Origin: Neomegalonema sp.
Lineage (GTDB): Bacteria; Pseudomonadota; Alphaproteobacteria; Rhodobacterales; Rhodobacteraceae
Length of the DNA: 64,000 nt
Direction: 5' to 3'
Assembly: GCF_028688855.1 (NCBI RefSeq)
Contig: NZ_JAQTXI010000012.1
Span: forward strand, 1 to 64,000
Translations under genes and position numbers: made by a program
The notes under the pieces: model-generated
Database searches by the model: none
What the model saw: only the letters and a program-made list of their open reading frames with translations
What the model was told of the DNA's origin: nothing
Shown here: positions 7,105-15,123 of the stretch, one piece after another
Numbering within the stretch: the stretch's first letter is position 1
How the letters are laid out: the number at the start of each line of letters is the position of its first letter

Positions 7105-8322
7105 TCATGAGCCTTCCCAGCGGCGTAGGGCCAGGACCGCATTCAACCCGCCAAAAGCAAAGGAATTGGATAGGGCCGCCGAGATTTTCGCTTCACGCGC
7201 GCAATTGGTCACGATGTCGAGGTCGCATTCCGGATCTGGCTCCTCATAGTTGATCGTGGGCGCGATGATTCCCTCGCGAAGGGCCATGATGGTCGCCACC
7301 GCCTCCAGAGCCCCCGCGCCGCCGATGCAATGGCCATGCATGGATTTCGTCGAGGTGACGCTGAGCGCCTCCGCCGCCGGGCCGAGCGCCGCCCGCAGCG
7401 CCGCGCATTCGGTGCGGTCGTTGGCCTGGGTGGCGGTGCCGTGGGCGTTGACGTGCCGGATGGCCTCGGGCGAGAGCCGCGCGTCCTCCAGAGCGGCGCG
7501 GATGGCCCGCGCGGCGCCGTCCAGCGAGGGCTGCACGATGTCGCTGGCGTCGGAGGTCATGCCGAAGCCGAGGATCTCCGCGAGGATCTCGGCGCCGCGG
7601 GCCTTCGCCGATTCCAGCTCCTCGAGGATCAGCACCGCCGCGCCCTCGCCCTGGACCATGCCGCTGCGGTTGCGCGAGAAGGGGCGGCAGGCGTCGCGGG
7701 CCATGACCCTCAGGCCCTCCCAGGCCTTGAGCACGCCATAGGTCAGCCCCGATTCGGCGCCGCCCGTGGCGGCCATGTCGGCGCCCCCCGAGCGGATCAG
7801 ATGGAAGGCCTGTCCGATGGCGTGATTCGAGGAGGCGCAGGCCGTCGAGACCGACCAGGCCGGGCCCTTCAGACCATATTTGATGCTGATCTGGCTGGCG
7901 GGGGCGTTGGCCATCAGGCGCGGCACGATGAAGGGATGGACGCGCGTCTTCCCCTCGCCGTAGACGAGCCGGTAATTGTCGTCCTGGGTGTGCTGTCCGC
8001 CCATGCTGGTGCCGATCACCGTGGCGGCGCGCAGCTTGCGTTCGTCGCTGAGTTCGAGGCCGCTTTGCGCCATGGCCTCGGCGGCGGCCACGAGGGCCAT
8101 CTGGGTCACGCGGTCGAAGAGCGAGATGTCCGAGCGGGAGAAATGCTCCTCGCCGATGAAGTCCCGGGCCTCGGCGGCGAAATTCGTCGAGAGCCCTTCG
8201 GTGGGAATCATCTGGATCGGCCCGATTCCCGAGCGCCCTTCGCGCAGCCCCTGCAGAAACCTTTCCCGCCCGACGCCGAGGCTGGAGACGACGCCGGATC
8301 CGGTCACCACGACGCGGCGCAC
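7105..8322 (-). CDS. Beta-ketoacyl-ACP synthase, FabF-like
   Basis: This 405-residue condensing enzyme carries the full Cys-His-His triad: Cys162 in STACASSNH, His294 in NAHGTAT and His331 in HGHCIGGAG. It starts at GTG 8322, 3 bases after the ACP stop, with AAGGAG inside the ACP end. It elongates acyl chains bound to ACP. Sitting between a dedicated ACP and lpxD, it more likely serves a special acyl chain for lipid A than bulk fatty acid synthesis. That specialisation is inferred from context only. Confidence 0.9.
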   Translation of the reverse strand: MRRVVVTGSGVVSSLGVGRERFLQGLREGRSGIGPIQMIPTEGLSTNFAAEARDFIGEEHFSRSDISLFDRVTQMALVAAAEAMAQSGLELSDERKLRAATVIGTSMGGQHTQDDNYRLVYGEGKTRVHPFIVPRLMANAPASQISIKYGLKGPAWSVSTACASSNHAIGQAFHLIRSGGADMAATGGAESGLTYGVLKAWEGLRVMARDACRPFSRNRSGMVQGEGAAVLILEELESAKARGAEILAEILGFGMTSDASDIVQPSLDGAARAIRAALEDARLSPEAIRHVNAHGTATQANDRTECAALRAALGPAAEALSVTSTKSMHGHCIGGAGALEAVATIMALREGIIAPTINYEEPDPECDLDIVTNCAREAKISAALSNSFAFGGLNAVLALRRWEGS

Positions 8323-8325
8323 GCG

Positions 8326-8601
8326 TCAGGACTCCTTTTCGGCGAGGAGCCGGCGCACCGCCTGCGCGGCCGCGCCCACGGTGGAGATGTCGAAATCCGA
8401 GGCGTTCGGATCATTGGCGTTGTAGGGCACCGAGATGTCGAAGGACTCCTCGATGGCGAAGACGATCTCGACCAGCGCCAGCGAATCGAGGCCGAGCCCG
8501 TCGGGCGTGGAGTCGGGCGTGATCTGTCCGGGGTCCATCATGGCCTGCTGGGCGATGATGCGGCGGACTTCCGCGAAGACGGAGTCGGCGGTCTCGGTCA
8601 T
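8326..8601 (-). CDS. acpXL: Acyl carrier protein, AcpXL-like
   Basis: The product is 91 residues. The phosphopantetheine site is GLGLDSLALVE with Ser40. An insertion around residues 55-72 (PYNANDPNASDFD) makes it longer than the housekeeping AcpP and resembles AcpXL-type carriers for very long or lipid A-bound chains in alphaproteobacteria. AGGGGA precedes the ATG. It is flanked by lpxD upstream and the ketoacyl synthase downstream. The XL assignment rests on length and neighbourhood and is not certain. Confidence 0.8.
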   Translation of the reverse strand: MTETADSVFAEVRRIIAQQAMMDPGQITPDSTPDGLGLDSLALVEIVFAIEESFDISVPYNANDPNASDFDISTVGAAAQAVRRLLAEKES

Positions 8602-8633
8602 AGGGTCCCCTTCATCTGCTCGAACGACGCGTT

Positions 8634-9728
8634 TCAGGACGCGTCGCGCTTCGGTTCGGTCAGCGCGGCGATCTGGCCCCGCATCTTCTCCATGAAGCGC
8701 GGCAGCCGCCGCTGCGCCATGAAGACCCGGATGGCCTCAGCATGGGGCAGGGCCGGAAACCCCATCATGACGGCGCCCGGCGCCACATCGCCGCTGACGC
8801 CCGAGGCCGCCGTGACCACCGCGTCGGAGCCGATCCTGACGTGGTCGGCCACCCCGACCTTGCCCGCCAGCACCACCCGGTCGCCGATCTCCGTGCTGCC
8901 TGCGATTCCGACATGCGCGCAGATGAGGCAGTTCCGCCCCATGCGCACATTGTGCCCGATCTGCACGAGGTTGTCGATTTTCGTTCCGTCGCCGATCTCG
9001 GTGTCCCGGAGGGTGCCGCGGTCGATGGCCGCGCCCGCGCCGATCTCGACGTCGTCGCCGATCCGCAGCCCGCCCAGCGAGAAGACCCGCATCAGACGGG
9101 TGTTCTTCGCCTCTTCGGCCACGGCGCCGGTGGATCTGGCGCTCTCGACGGATCCGCGTTCGGGCGTGGCGAAGGAGAAGCCGTCGGCGCCGAGGACCGC
9201 GTTGGGATGGATGATCGCCCGCGCGCCGATGCGCGCCCGCGCGCAGATCCGGACGCCTGCGCCGATCAGGGCGTCGGGGCCGATCAGGGCGCCTTCCGCG
9301 ACGCTGGCGTGCGAGAGGATCCGCGCCCTCGGGCCGATCTTCGCGCCGGGCCCGATCCAGACGAAGGGCCCGACGCCGGAGCCCTCGCCGATCTCGGCCG
9401 AGGGATCGACGAAGGCCGTCGGATGGACGCCCTGCGGGGCGTGGATCTCCGGAGCGAATCGGGCGGTGATCGGGGCCATGGCCGATTTGGGGCGACGCAC
9501 GAGAATCGCGCCCTCCAGCCCGAGGGCCTTCCAGTCGGCGCCCTCGCGCAGCACGGCGGCGCGGGCGGGCGGCCTGACGAGCTTCTCCAGATCCTCGGCC
9601 ATGGCGAGGGCGAGATCGGTCGGCGCGGCCGCGTCGGAGGGATGGGCGGCGCGGTTCACGCGCAAGGCGCCGTCTCCTTCGAGGCGCGCGTCAAGGGCGG
9701 CCGCAAGCTCGGCGAGGGAGACGTCCAT
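8634..9728 (-). CDS. lpxD: UDP-3-O-acylglucosamine N-acyltransferase
   Basis: This 364-residue enzyme is the third step of lipid A synthesis, transferring a 3-hydroxyacyl chain from ACP to the 2-amino group. It has an N-terminal uridine-binding domain (about 1-95), then a left-handed beta-helix of hexapeptide repeats (about 100-330) with the catalytic His259 in QIGHN. A C-terminal helix follows ([17 protein letters not shown]). AAGGAAGG precedes the ATG. It heads the operon lpxD-acp-ketoacyl synthase-tusA. No lpxA, lpxB or fabZ is adjacent, so it is outside the usual lpx cluster. Confidence 0.96.
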   Translation of the reverse strand: MDVSLAELAAALDARLEGDGALRVNRAAHPSDAAAPTDLALAMAEDLEKLVRPPARAAVLREGADWKALGLEGAILVRRPKSAMAPITARFAPEIHAPQGVHPTAFVDPSAEIGEGSGVGPFVWIGPGAKIGPRARILSHASVAEGALIGPDALIGAGVRICARARIGARAIIHPNAVLGADGFSFATPERGSVESARSTGAVAEEAKNTRLMRVFSLGGLRIGDDVEIGAGAAIDRGTLRDTEIGDGTKIDNLVQIGHNVRMGRNCLICAHVGIAGSTEIGDRVVLAGKVGVADHVRIGSDAVVTAASGVSGDVAPGAVMMGFPALPHAEAIRVFMAQRRLPRFMEKMRGQIAALTEPKRDAS

Positions 9729-9823
9729 GCTGACCCTTCCTTGAGTCCGGGGGGAGAGTGCGCAGGCGCGGAAGCCGCGCGCCTGCGCCTTGCTCTCCGC
9801 TTAGCGCGGCGGCTCCCGTCTTG

Positions 9824-11680
9824 TCAAAGCGTCGGACGGAGAGCCGCGGCGGGCGCGAGAGGCGCCGAAGCGGGCGCGACCGGCGCCGAGACGGGAAGGG
9901 GCGCGTCTATGGCCGCGTTCTGGAGAGCCGCCGCAAGCTTCTCGTCGCGATTGTAGACGTCTTCGCGGAACTGGAGCCGCCCCTGGGAATCGACCCAGGC
10001 CGTGTGATAGGTCAGGCGCACCTGAACCGGACGGCGCAGACGCACCAGATGCTCGACGTTGTTGGCGAGCTGCCGCGCGACCTCGGCCTGGGGATCCTCG
10101 GCCTGGGGCGCGAGCAGCGCCTGAGCCAGCTCCAGCGGGCGCTCGACGCGCACGCAGCCGTGGCTGAAGGCGCGGGCCTCGGCGCCGAAGAGATGCCGCG
10201 AAGGGGTGTCGTGCAGATAGATGTTGAACTGGTTGGGGAACATGAACTTCACCCGCCCGAGCGCGTTGTCCGGGCCGGGCTTCTGGCGCACCAGGAAGGG
10301 GAAGTTGCGCGGGGTGATCTTCGACCAGTCCACCTTCGTGGAATCGACCACCTCTCCGCCGCGGGTGAGCTCCATGTTGCTCTCGACGAAATATTTCGGA
10401 TTGCTCTGGGCCTTGGGCAGCATCTCGTTGCGGGCGATGCTCATGGGCACGTTCCAGCTCGGATGGAAGACCATGTGGTCGATCCGGTCGTCGAATTCGG
10501 GCGTCATGCTGCCGTCTTCGGTCTGGCCGACGGCCACGCGGCTCCAGAGGACGGGCTGTCCGGCCTCGTAGAGGGTCATCTCGAAGCCCGCGAGGTTCAC
10601 GTCGACGCGGCGCGGCTCGGCGGTCCGGCCGTTGCGCCAGCGCAGACGCTCCATGTTCAGCATGATCTGCGCGATGCGCCGCTCGATGGGCGCGTTCAGC
10701 GCGCGCAGGGTGCGCGGTCCGGCCACGCCGTCGGGCTGGAGCCCGTGGCGGTTCTGGAAGGCGGCCACGCCCTGCATCAGCCGCTGGTCGTAAAGGGAGG
10801 CCTGGACGAGCGCGGAGACGGGGAGCGGCGCGCCGAACTGCGGGCCGACGCTCATCGCCTCGACCTCCGGCGGCAGATCCCCCAGAGCCGCCAGACGCCG
10901 CCGCAGCAGCGTCACGGCGGGCGAGGCGTCGCCGGGGCGCAGGATCCCGAATTCGGGCAGAGGCCCGCCCCAGCCCCCTTGAGAGGAGAGGCGCAGATAA
11001 TCGCTCAGCACGCCCTTGAGCCGCGCGTATTCCGGCGCGCGGGGCGCGAGATCCTCCAGATAGGCGCCCAGATCGGGCGCGGCGGCGGCGGCCTCCAGCA
11101 GATCGGCGGGAGCGGGGCGGGTCACGTCCAGATGGATGTCGGCGTCCACCGAACGGGGCTCCACCAGCCCGACCGAGACGTCGCGGGCGTAGGAGAGGAA
11201 GGCAGTCGCGAGATCCAGATCCAGCGCCGAGGCGTCGGCGGGGCTGAGCGCCGTCGAGCCTTCGAGGCGTCCGCGCAGGGCGGCGCCGCCGTATTTGCGG
11301 GCGGGCAGGGCGTGTTCGGCGGCGCGCTCCAGGGTCTCGGCGAGGAGCAGCGCGCGGGCCGGAGTCCAGATGGGCTGGCCGCGTCTGGCGGCGAAGCTCT
11401 GGGCGGCGCGGCGGTCGAGGACGTTCTGGGCGATGGGGGCGGGCTTGGGCGGCGGCTTGGGCGAGGAGGCCAGAGGCTTTTCGGGGCCGCTCAGGGGCTC
11501 GATCGTCGGCGCGGGAGCGGCGGGCCGGGCGGCGACGGCCGCGGTCGCGGCGGTCGCGACCTGGGTGCGGGCCGCCGCGGCGAGGCTGCGGCCCTCGCCC
11601 GTTTCGGCGAAGGCCGACAAGGAGGCGGGCGGGGAGGCCGCGGCCAGAGCCGCCAGGATGGAGATGGCCGCAACGCGCAT
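9824..11680 (-). CDS. L,D-transpeptidase, LdtD (YcbB) type
   Basis: The product is 618 residues, close to E. coli LdtD. It has a signal peptide (MRVAAISILAALAAA), an Ala-rich linker, a scaffold domain and a peptidoglycan-binding repeat (GVAAFQNRHGLQPDGVAG). The YkuD catalytic domain ends in FSHGCVRV with nucleophile Cys509 and HDTPSRHLFG before it. These enzymes make 3-3 crosslinks in periplasmic peptidoglycan. GAGGGAG precedes ATG 11680. It is divergent from a MepK-like endopeptidase, the enzyme that cuts 3-3 bonds in E. coli. Confidence 0.93.
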   Translation of the reverse strand: MRVAAISILAALAAASPPASLSAFAETGEGRSLAAAARTQVATAATAAVAARPAAPAPTIEPLSGPEKPLASSPKPPPKPAPIAQNVLDRRAAQSFAARRGQPIWTPARALLLAETLERAAEHALPARKYGGAALRGRLEGSTALSPADASALDLDLATAFLSYARDVSVGLVEPRSVDADIHLDVTRPAPADLLEAAAAAPDLGAYLEDLAPRAPEYARLKGVLSDYLRLSSQGGWGGPLPEFGILRPGDASPAVTLLRRRLAALGDLPPEVEAMSVGPQFGAPLPVSALVQASLYDQRLMQGVAAFQNRHGLQPDGVAGPRTLRALNAPIERRIAQIMLNMERLRWRNGRTAEPRRVDVNLAGFEMTLYEAGQPVLWSRVAVGQTEDGSMTPEFDDRIDHMVFHPSWNVPMSIARNEMLPKAQSNPKYFVESNMELTRGGEVVDSTKVDWSKITPRNFPFLVRQKPGPDNALGRVKFMFPNQFNIYLHDTPSRHLFGAEARAFSHGCVRVERPLELAQALLAPQAEDPQAEVARQLANNVEHLVRLRRPVQVRLTYHTAWVDSQGRLQFREDVYNRDEKLAAALQNAAIDAPLPVSAPVAPASAPLAPAAALRPTL

Positions 11681-11752
11681 GGAGAAGGCTCCCTCTGGTC
11701 CTTGCGCCTCTCGGCGCGTCGTTTCGCCACCTTGGGGGGCGATGGTAAAGGC

Positions 11753-11764
11753 GGCTTTAAAGCC
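11753..11764. repeat. Short palindrome in the ldt/mepK-like divergent promoter region
   Basis: GGCTTTAAAGCC is a perfect 12-base palindrome in the AT-rich part of the 195-base gap between the two divergent murein genes. It could be an operator serving both promoters. No regulator is suggested by the sequence. Confidence 0.25.
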
Positions 11765-11875
11765 ATCTTAGGGTTCTTTATACACTGTGGCGGCTAGACT
11801 ATACGGCGAGCTTCCTGCCGTGCGCGATCACAAGAAAGTTCGAAACCCCGGTCTCTACGCTTCCAAGGATGAATT

Positions 11876-12457
11876 ATGGCCGACACCGATCAGATGACGC
11901 CCTCGCGTCGTCGAGTCCTTCAGGCCCTGAGCGCCTGCGCCTTCTCCGCCGTCGCCGCGCCCGCCGTCGCGGGGCCTCTCTTCTCGCCGCTTCCGGCCCG
12001 GAAACCCGCCGTGCGCCGACTGCGCCTGAGCAACGCCCATACGGGCGAAAGCTTCTCGGGCGTTTATTTCGCGAACGGCGCCTATGTGCGCGAATCCCTG
12101 ACGCGCCTCAATTATCTGCTTCGGGACTGGAGAAACAACGAGATCATCGCCATCGACCGCCGAACCCTGGACATCGTATCTCAAATGCAACGTGATCTGG
12201 ATACGGACGAGCCTTTCAGCGTCATCTCGGCCTATCGCACGCCCGCCACCAACGCCATGCTCCGCGAGCGGGATTCGGCGGTGGCCTCGCGCTCCTATCA
12301 TCTGCGGGGCATGGCCATGGACCTGAGGCTGAAAGGCCGCAGCGTCGAGCAGATCCGCCGCGCGGCGGACAGCCAGAAGGCGGGGGGCGTCGGGGCCTAC
12401 GCCAATTCGCGCTTCGTGCATGTGGACAGCGGCCCGCTGCGCAGCTGGCGCGGCTGA
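11876..12457 (+). CDS. MepK-like (DUF882, YcbK) murein endopeptidase
   Basis: The product is 193 residues with a twin-arginine leader (TPSRRRVLQALSACAFS). The catalytic fold is the M15/DUF882 type: AYRTPATNAMLRE, zinc ligands His142 and Asp149 in SYHLRGMAMDL, and His182 in FVHVDSG. E. coli MepK cuts 3-3 crosslinks made by L,D-transpeptidases. Pairing with the divergent L,D-transpeptidase supports the same job here. The protein is near family length and starts at the first good ATG. Confidence 0.88.
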   Translation: MADTDQMTPSRRRVLQALSACAFSAVAAPAVAGPLFSPLPARKPAVRRLRLSNAHTGESFSGVYFANGAYVRESLTRLNYLLRDWRNNEIIAIDRRTLDIVSQMQRDLDTDEPFSVISAYRTPATNAMLRERDSAVASRSYHLRGMAMDLRLKGRSVEQIRRAADSQKAGGVGAYANSRFVHVDSGPLRSWRG

Positions 12458-12948
12458 GGCCGGGGAAGCTTCTCCGGAAAGGCCTCCATGCTCCGGACCG
12501 ACGGCCGCGTTCCGCGCGGCCCTCCATGCGGAGCCCGCGCCTTGCGCGCGACCCCCCGGGTTGGGCTGGGGCGGGATCGGGAGGCCGCGCGGCCGCGCGT
12601 CTCTGGAGACGCGCAGGCCCTCTGTATCAAGACGGAAATAACGGCGGGCGCATGAGCGGATTGCGGCGCCGGAAGGGCCATTTCGGGATGAAATGCGGCG
12701 AAGCCCGTCCTGCGGCCTGCGCCCGAGGCCCCGGTCAGGCCGGATTCCGCGCCTTCGGGCCCTCTCGCACGGATCTTGCTGGAGTTCCGCCGGGAGTCCG
12801 CCGGACGGAGGGAGGCGCCCGGTCCGCCGCCGCGAATCCCTGGCCGAATCGTTCCGAGCCCGTCCTTTTACGGCTTGGGAAGGGGCGCAAGGCATAGTCC
12901 GGCGCTGGACTTCGGAGCGCGGCTGATCTTGGGGGCCGACGAAGCGGG
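12458..12948. other. Non-coding gap of 491 bases
   Basis: No convincing gene is seen here. The open frames in the region are shifted, Arg/Pro-rich and lack a ribosome site. The clearest structure is a perfect stem at 12595-12614 (GCGCGTCTC, TG, GAGACGCGC) without a following T-run. The region probably holds the 3' end of the MepK-like transcript and the promoter of the exported protein that follows. Confidence 0.4.
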
Positions 12949-14790
12949 ATGGACGCGATGCGGAAGAACGGTCTGCGGTCGATCAGGGGAGTCATGGCGG
13001 CGGCGGTCCTCGCCCTGGCGGCGGCTCCGGGATTCGGGACGCCCGGCGCCTCCGGACGCGCCTTCGCGGCCTCGACGGCGCCCGCCTCGGCCGAGAGGAT
13101 GAGCCTGGAGATCGACGGCGGCGCCTCCGTGACGCTGGAGCGCGTCGCGCCGCCCCGGCCCGAGGTCTTCGCGGGCGCCCCGGCCTACGCGCTCTGGACG
13201 CGCGACGGATTCGCCGAGCCGGTGCGCTTCCGGCTCTCCTCCAATCATGCGGCCTATGTGCGGGGCTGGCGTCTGGCCATCTACCGCTCCGGCGACCTCG
13301 AAAGGCGCCGTCCGGTCCAGAGCTTTTCGGGGCGGGGCGCGAGCTACGTCGAATCGCCGGTCTGGGACGGTTCGGCGGCGCCGGGCGTGCCGAAGCTGCG
13401 GCCCGGCGAGGAGCTGTTCTACGTCTTCGAGGCCACCGACCGCATGGGGCGCGTGGCGGCCTCCGATCCGGCGCCTCTGCTGCTGGCGCGCTACGTCATG
13501 CCGCAGCAGGCCCGCACGCTGAAGTCTCAGGCGCAGTCGACGGCCCTCTCCGGGCGTCCCGAGATGGACGCCGGGCAGGCCTGGGGCTTGCGCATCCGGG
13601 TGGCGGGGCTCAAGGCGGGCGAGACCCTGCGACTCGACGGCATGGCTCTGGCCGCCGATTCCTCGGGCGCCGCCGAGCTGACCCAGATCCTGCCGCCCGG
13701 CCGCTACGCTCCGAAGGTCGAGCTGACCCGCGCCAGGGGCCGCACGGTTCAGGCCGAGCTCGCCTTCGCGCTGGGCGATCCCGCCGCGAACGCCCAGCCG
13801 CGTCCGCTCTGGGGGGCGGGCAGCGCGGCCGCCGTGGCTCTGGCCCGGCCCGCGGCCGTCCCGACCCGCAGCGCCCATTACGAACTCGCCAACCAGACGA
13901 TGATCTACCTCCCCGACACCGACGTCGCCCGCGATTCGGTGCGCGCGGTCGTCATGGTCGAGGGCGAGACCGCCGCCGCGCTTTCGGCGGGCGAACATTA
14001 CGTGCTCGATTCGCTCCAGGGACGGCTTGCGCTGACCTCGGCGGGGCGCGACCTCATGGACGGAATCGCCCAGGGGCTGGAGGAGGGCGGCCAGGCCGGC
14101 CGTCTGGAGATCGGATATCGTCCTCTCGCCGAGCTTGAGCCCGCCGACGCCGCGCCTTCGGCGCCGGTGGCGGCCGCCAGCGGCGACGGCGCCGATTTCG
14201 TCGTGACCTATGGCGACGCCCTCGGGCCGGATCTGCGGCTCGCCGCCGCCGAGGCCCTGATCGCCGAGACCATCGCCGAGGGCGAAGCCGAAAACGAGGC
14301 CGACGCCCGCACTCCCCTCCTCGCCCGCGCGCCGGAAGCGGAGACGAAGCCGGAGGCCAGGCCCGAACCGGTCCTGACGGCTCAGGCCAGGCCCCGTCCC
14401 GACCATCCGCTGGAGTCTCCCGCGCCCCGCGCCAAGCCCCGGAGCGCCGCCCCCGCCGCCGAGACCCCGCCCGCCGTCCTGCTGGCTTCGGCGCCCGCCG
14501 CGCCCGCTCCGGTGGAGGCCGCGCCGCTCTTCGACGATCCGGGGGCTCTGGTCCTCGTCGCGGCGGAGAGGCCGAAGCGGTCGGGCGCCGCGCCCGCCTC
14601 CAGGTCCGAGCCGAGCCTCGTGGCTCAGGGCCTCTTCATCGCGGCCTCGGCGCCCGCGGGCTTCGAGTCCGCCGCCCATCCGGGCGAAGAGGCCGCCCGC
14701 GCGCCCGCGCGCCTCAGCGCCGCACCGCCGCCCGCCGCCCGCAGCATCGCCGAGATCCTCACTCAGGGCTTCATCCTCGACAAGGACTGA
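12949..14790 (+). CDS. Exported protein of unknown function with a FlgD/Ig-like domain
   Basis: The product is 613 residues with a signal sequence ending around FGTPGASGRAFAAS. Residues 85-180 look like a beta-sandwich of the type found in FlgD-like tail repeats (RGWRLAIYRSGD, then SPVWDGSAAPGVP, then ELFYVFEATD). A second extracytoplasmic region spans about 205-400 (LQGRLALTSAGRDLMDG). The last 180 residues are low-complexity Ala/Pro/Glu. Similar first domains precede OmpA domains in some proteobacterial surface proteins, but no OmpA domain is present here. The function is unknown. ATG 12958 is an alternative start. Confidence 0.7.
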   Translation: MDAMRKNGLRSIRGVMAAAVLALAAAPGFGTPGASGRAFAASTAPASAERMSLEIDGGASVTLERVAPPRPEVFAGAPAYALWTRDGFAEPVRFRLSSNHAAYVRGWRLAIYRSGDLERRRPVQSFSGRGASYVESPVWDGSAAPGVPKLRPGEELFYVFEATDRMGRVAASDPAPLLLARYVMPQQARTLKSQAQSTALSGRPEMDAGQAWGLRIRVAGLKAGETLRLDGMALAADSSGAAELTQILPPGRYAPKVELTRARGRTVQAELAFALGDPAANAQPRPLWGAGSAAAVALARPAAVPTRSAHYELANQTMIYLPDTDVARDSVRAVVMVEGETAAALSAGEHYVLDSLQGRLALTSAGRDLMDGIAQGLEEGGQAGRLEIGYRPLAELEPADAAPSAPVAAASGDGADFVVTYGDALGPDLRLAAAEALIAETIAEGEAENEADARTPLLARAPEAETKPEARPEPVLTAQARPRPDHPLESPAPRAKPRSAAPAAETPPAVLLASAPAAPAPVEAAPLFDDPGALVLVAAERPKRSGAAPASRSEPSLVAQGLFIAASAPAGFESAAHPGEEAARAPARLSAAPPPAARSIAEILTQGFILDKD

Positions 14791-14859
14791 GCCGGGTCCT
14801 CGGGAACCCTGCGCGGAAGGCGGAGCGGCGCGGAATCCGGAAAAAACATCCCGGCCCGG

Positions 14860-14888
14860 TTGGCGCGCTTGCCGATTTCGCATATCAT
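14860..14888 (+). promoter_or_regulatory. Candidate promoter of the XpaC-TelA operon
   Basis: TTGGCG (14860-14865), 17 bases, then TATCAT (14883-14888) give a well-spaced sigma70-like promoter about 100 bases before the first small gene of the operon. The assignment is by pattern only. Confidence 0.45.
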
Positions 14889-14916
14889 CGCCACATAGGG
14901 ATCCAGCGCGCTCCGC

Positions 14917-14945
14917 AGGAGCCGCGGCTTGGCCGCGGAGCTCCT
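14917..14945 (+). promoter_or_regulatory. Strong leader hairpin before the XpaC-TelA operon
   Basis: AGGAGCCGCGG and CCGCGGAGCTCCT pair around the loop CTTGG, with a small bulge. It lies between the candidate promoter and the first start codon, within the predicted 5' leader. It could be an attenuator or an RNA-stability element. No T-run follows, so it is not a classical terminator. Confidence 0.3.
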
Positions 14946-14988
14946 GAGGCCGGAGCGGGCGCGGTCCGGCTTGGAGAAACATGCGGCG

Positions 14989-15123
14989 ATGAATCCAACG
15001 ACCTTGCGCGGCGTCGCCTATTGGGGGCTGGCGATCGTCATCCTCTTCACGGGTCTGGGCGCCGTCGCCGCCAACGCCGATGAGAAGGAGGCTCCCGCCC
15101 CCGTCGCGGAGCCCGCGCGATGA
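14989..15123 (+). CDS. 44-residue membrane peptide, first gene of the XpaC-TelA operon
   Basis: ATG 14989 opens MNPTTLRGVAYWG, followed by a single hydrophobic helix (LAIVILFTGLGAVAA) and a charged tail. GGAG stands about 11 bases upstream. Its stop overlaps the next start as ATGA at 15120, which strongly argues for translation coupled to xpaC. It is too small for family assignment. An anchored helper or a leader peptide are both possible. Confidence 0.55.
   Translation: MNPTTLRGVAYWGLAIVILFTGLGAVAANADEKEAPAPVAEPAR

Noticed and set aside
12595..12614. Perfect 9-base stem as terminator of the MepK-like gene
   Set aside because: It is 137 bases past the stop and has no T-run. It is kept only as a structural note in the gap entry.
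12526..12897. 123-codon forward frame in the gap after the MepK-like gene
   Set aside because: Arg/Gly/Pro-rich with no ribosome site or domain, and equal-length frames exist on the other strand.
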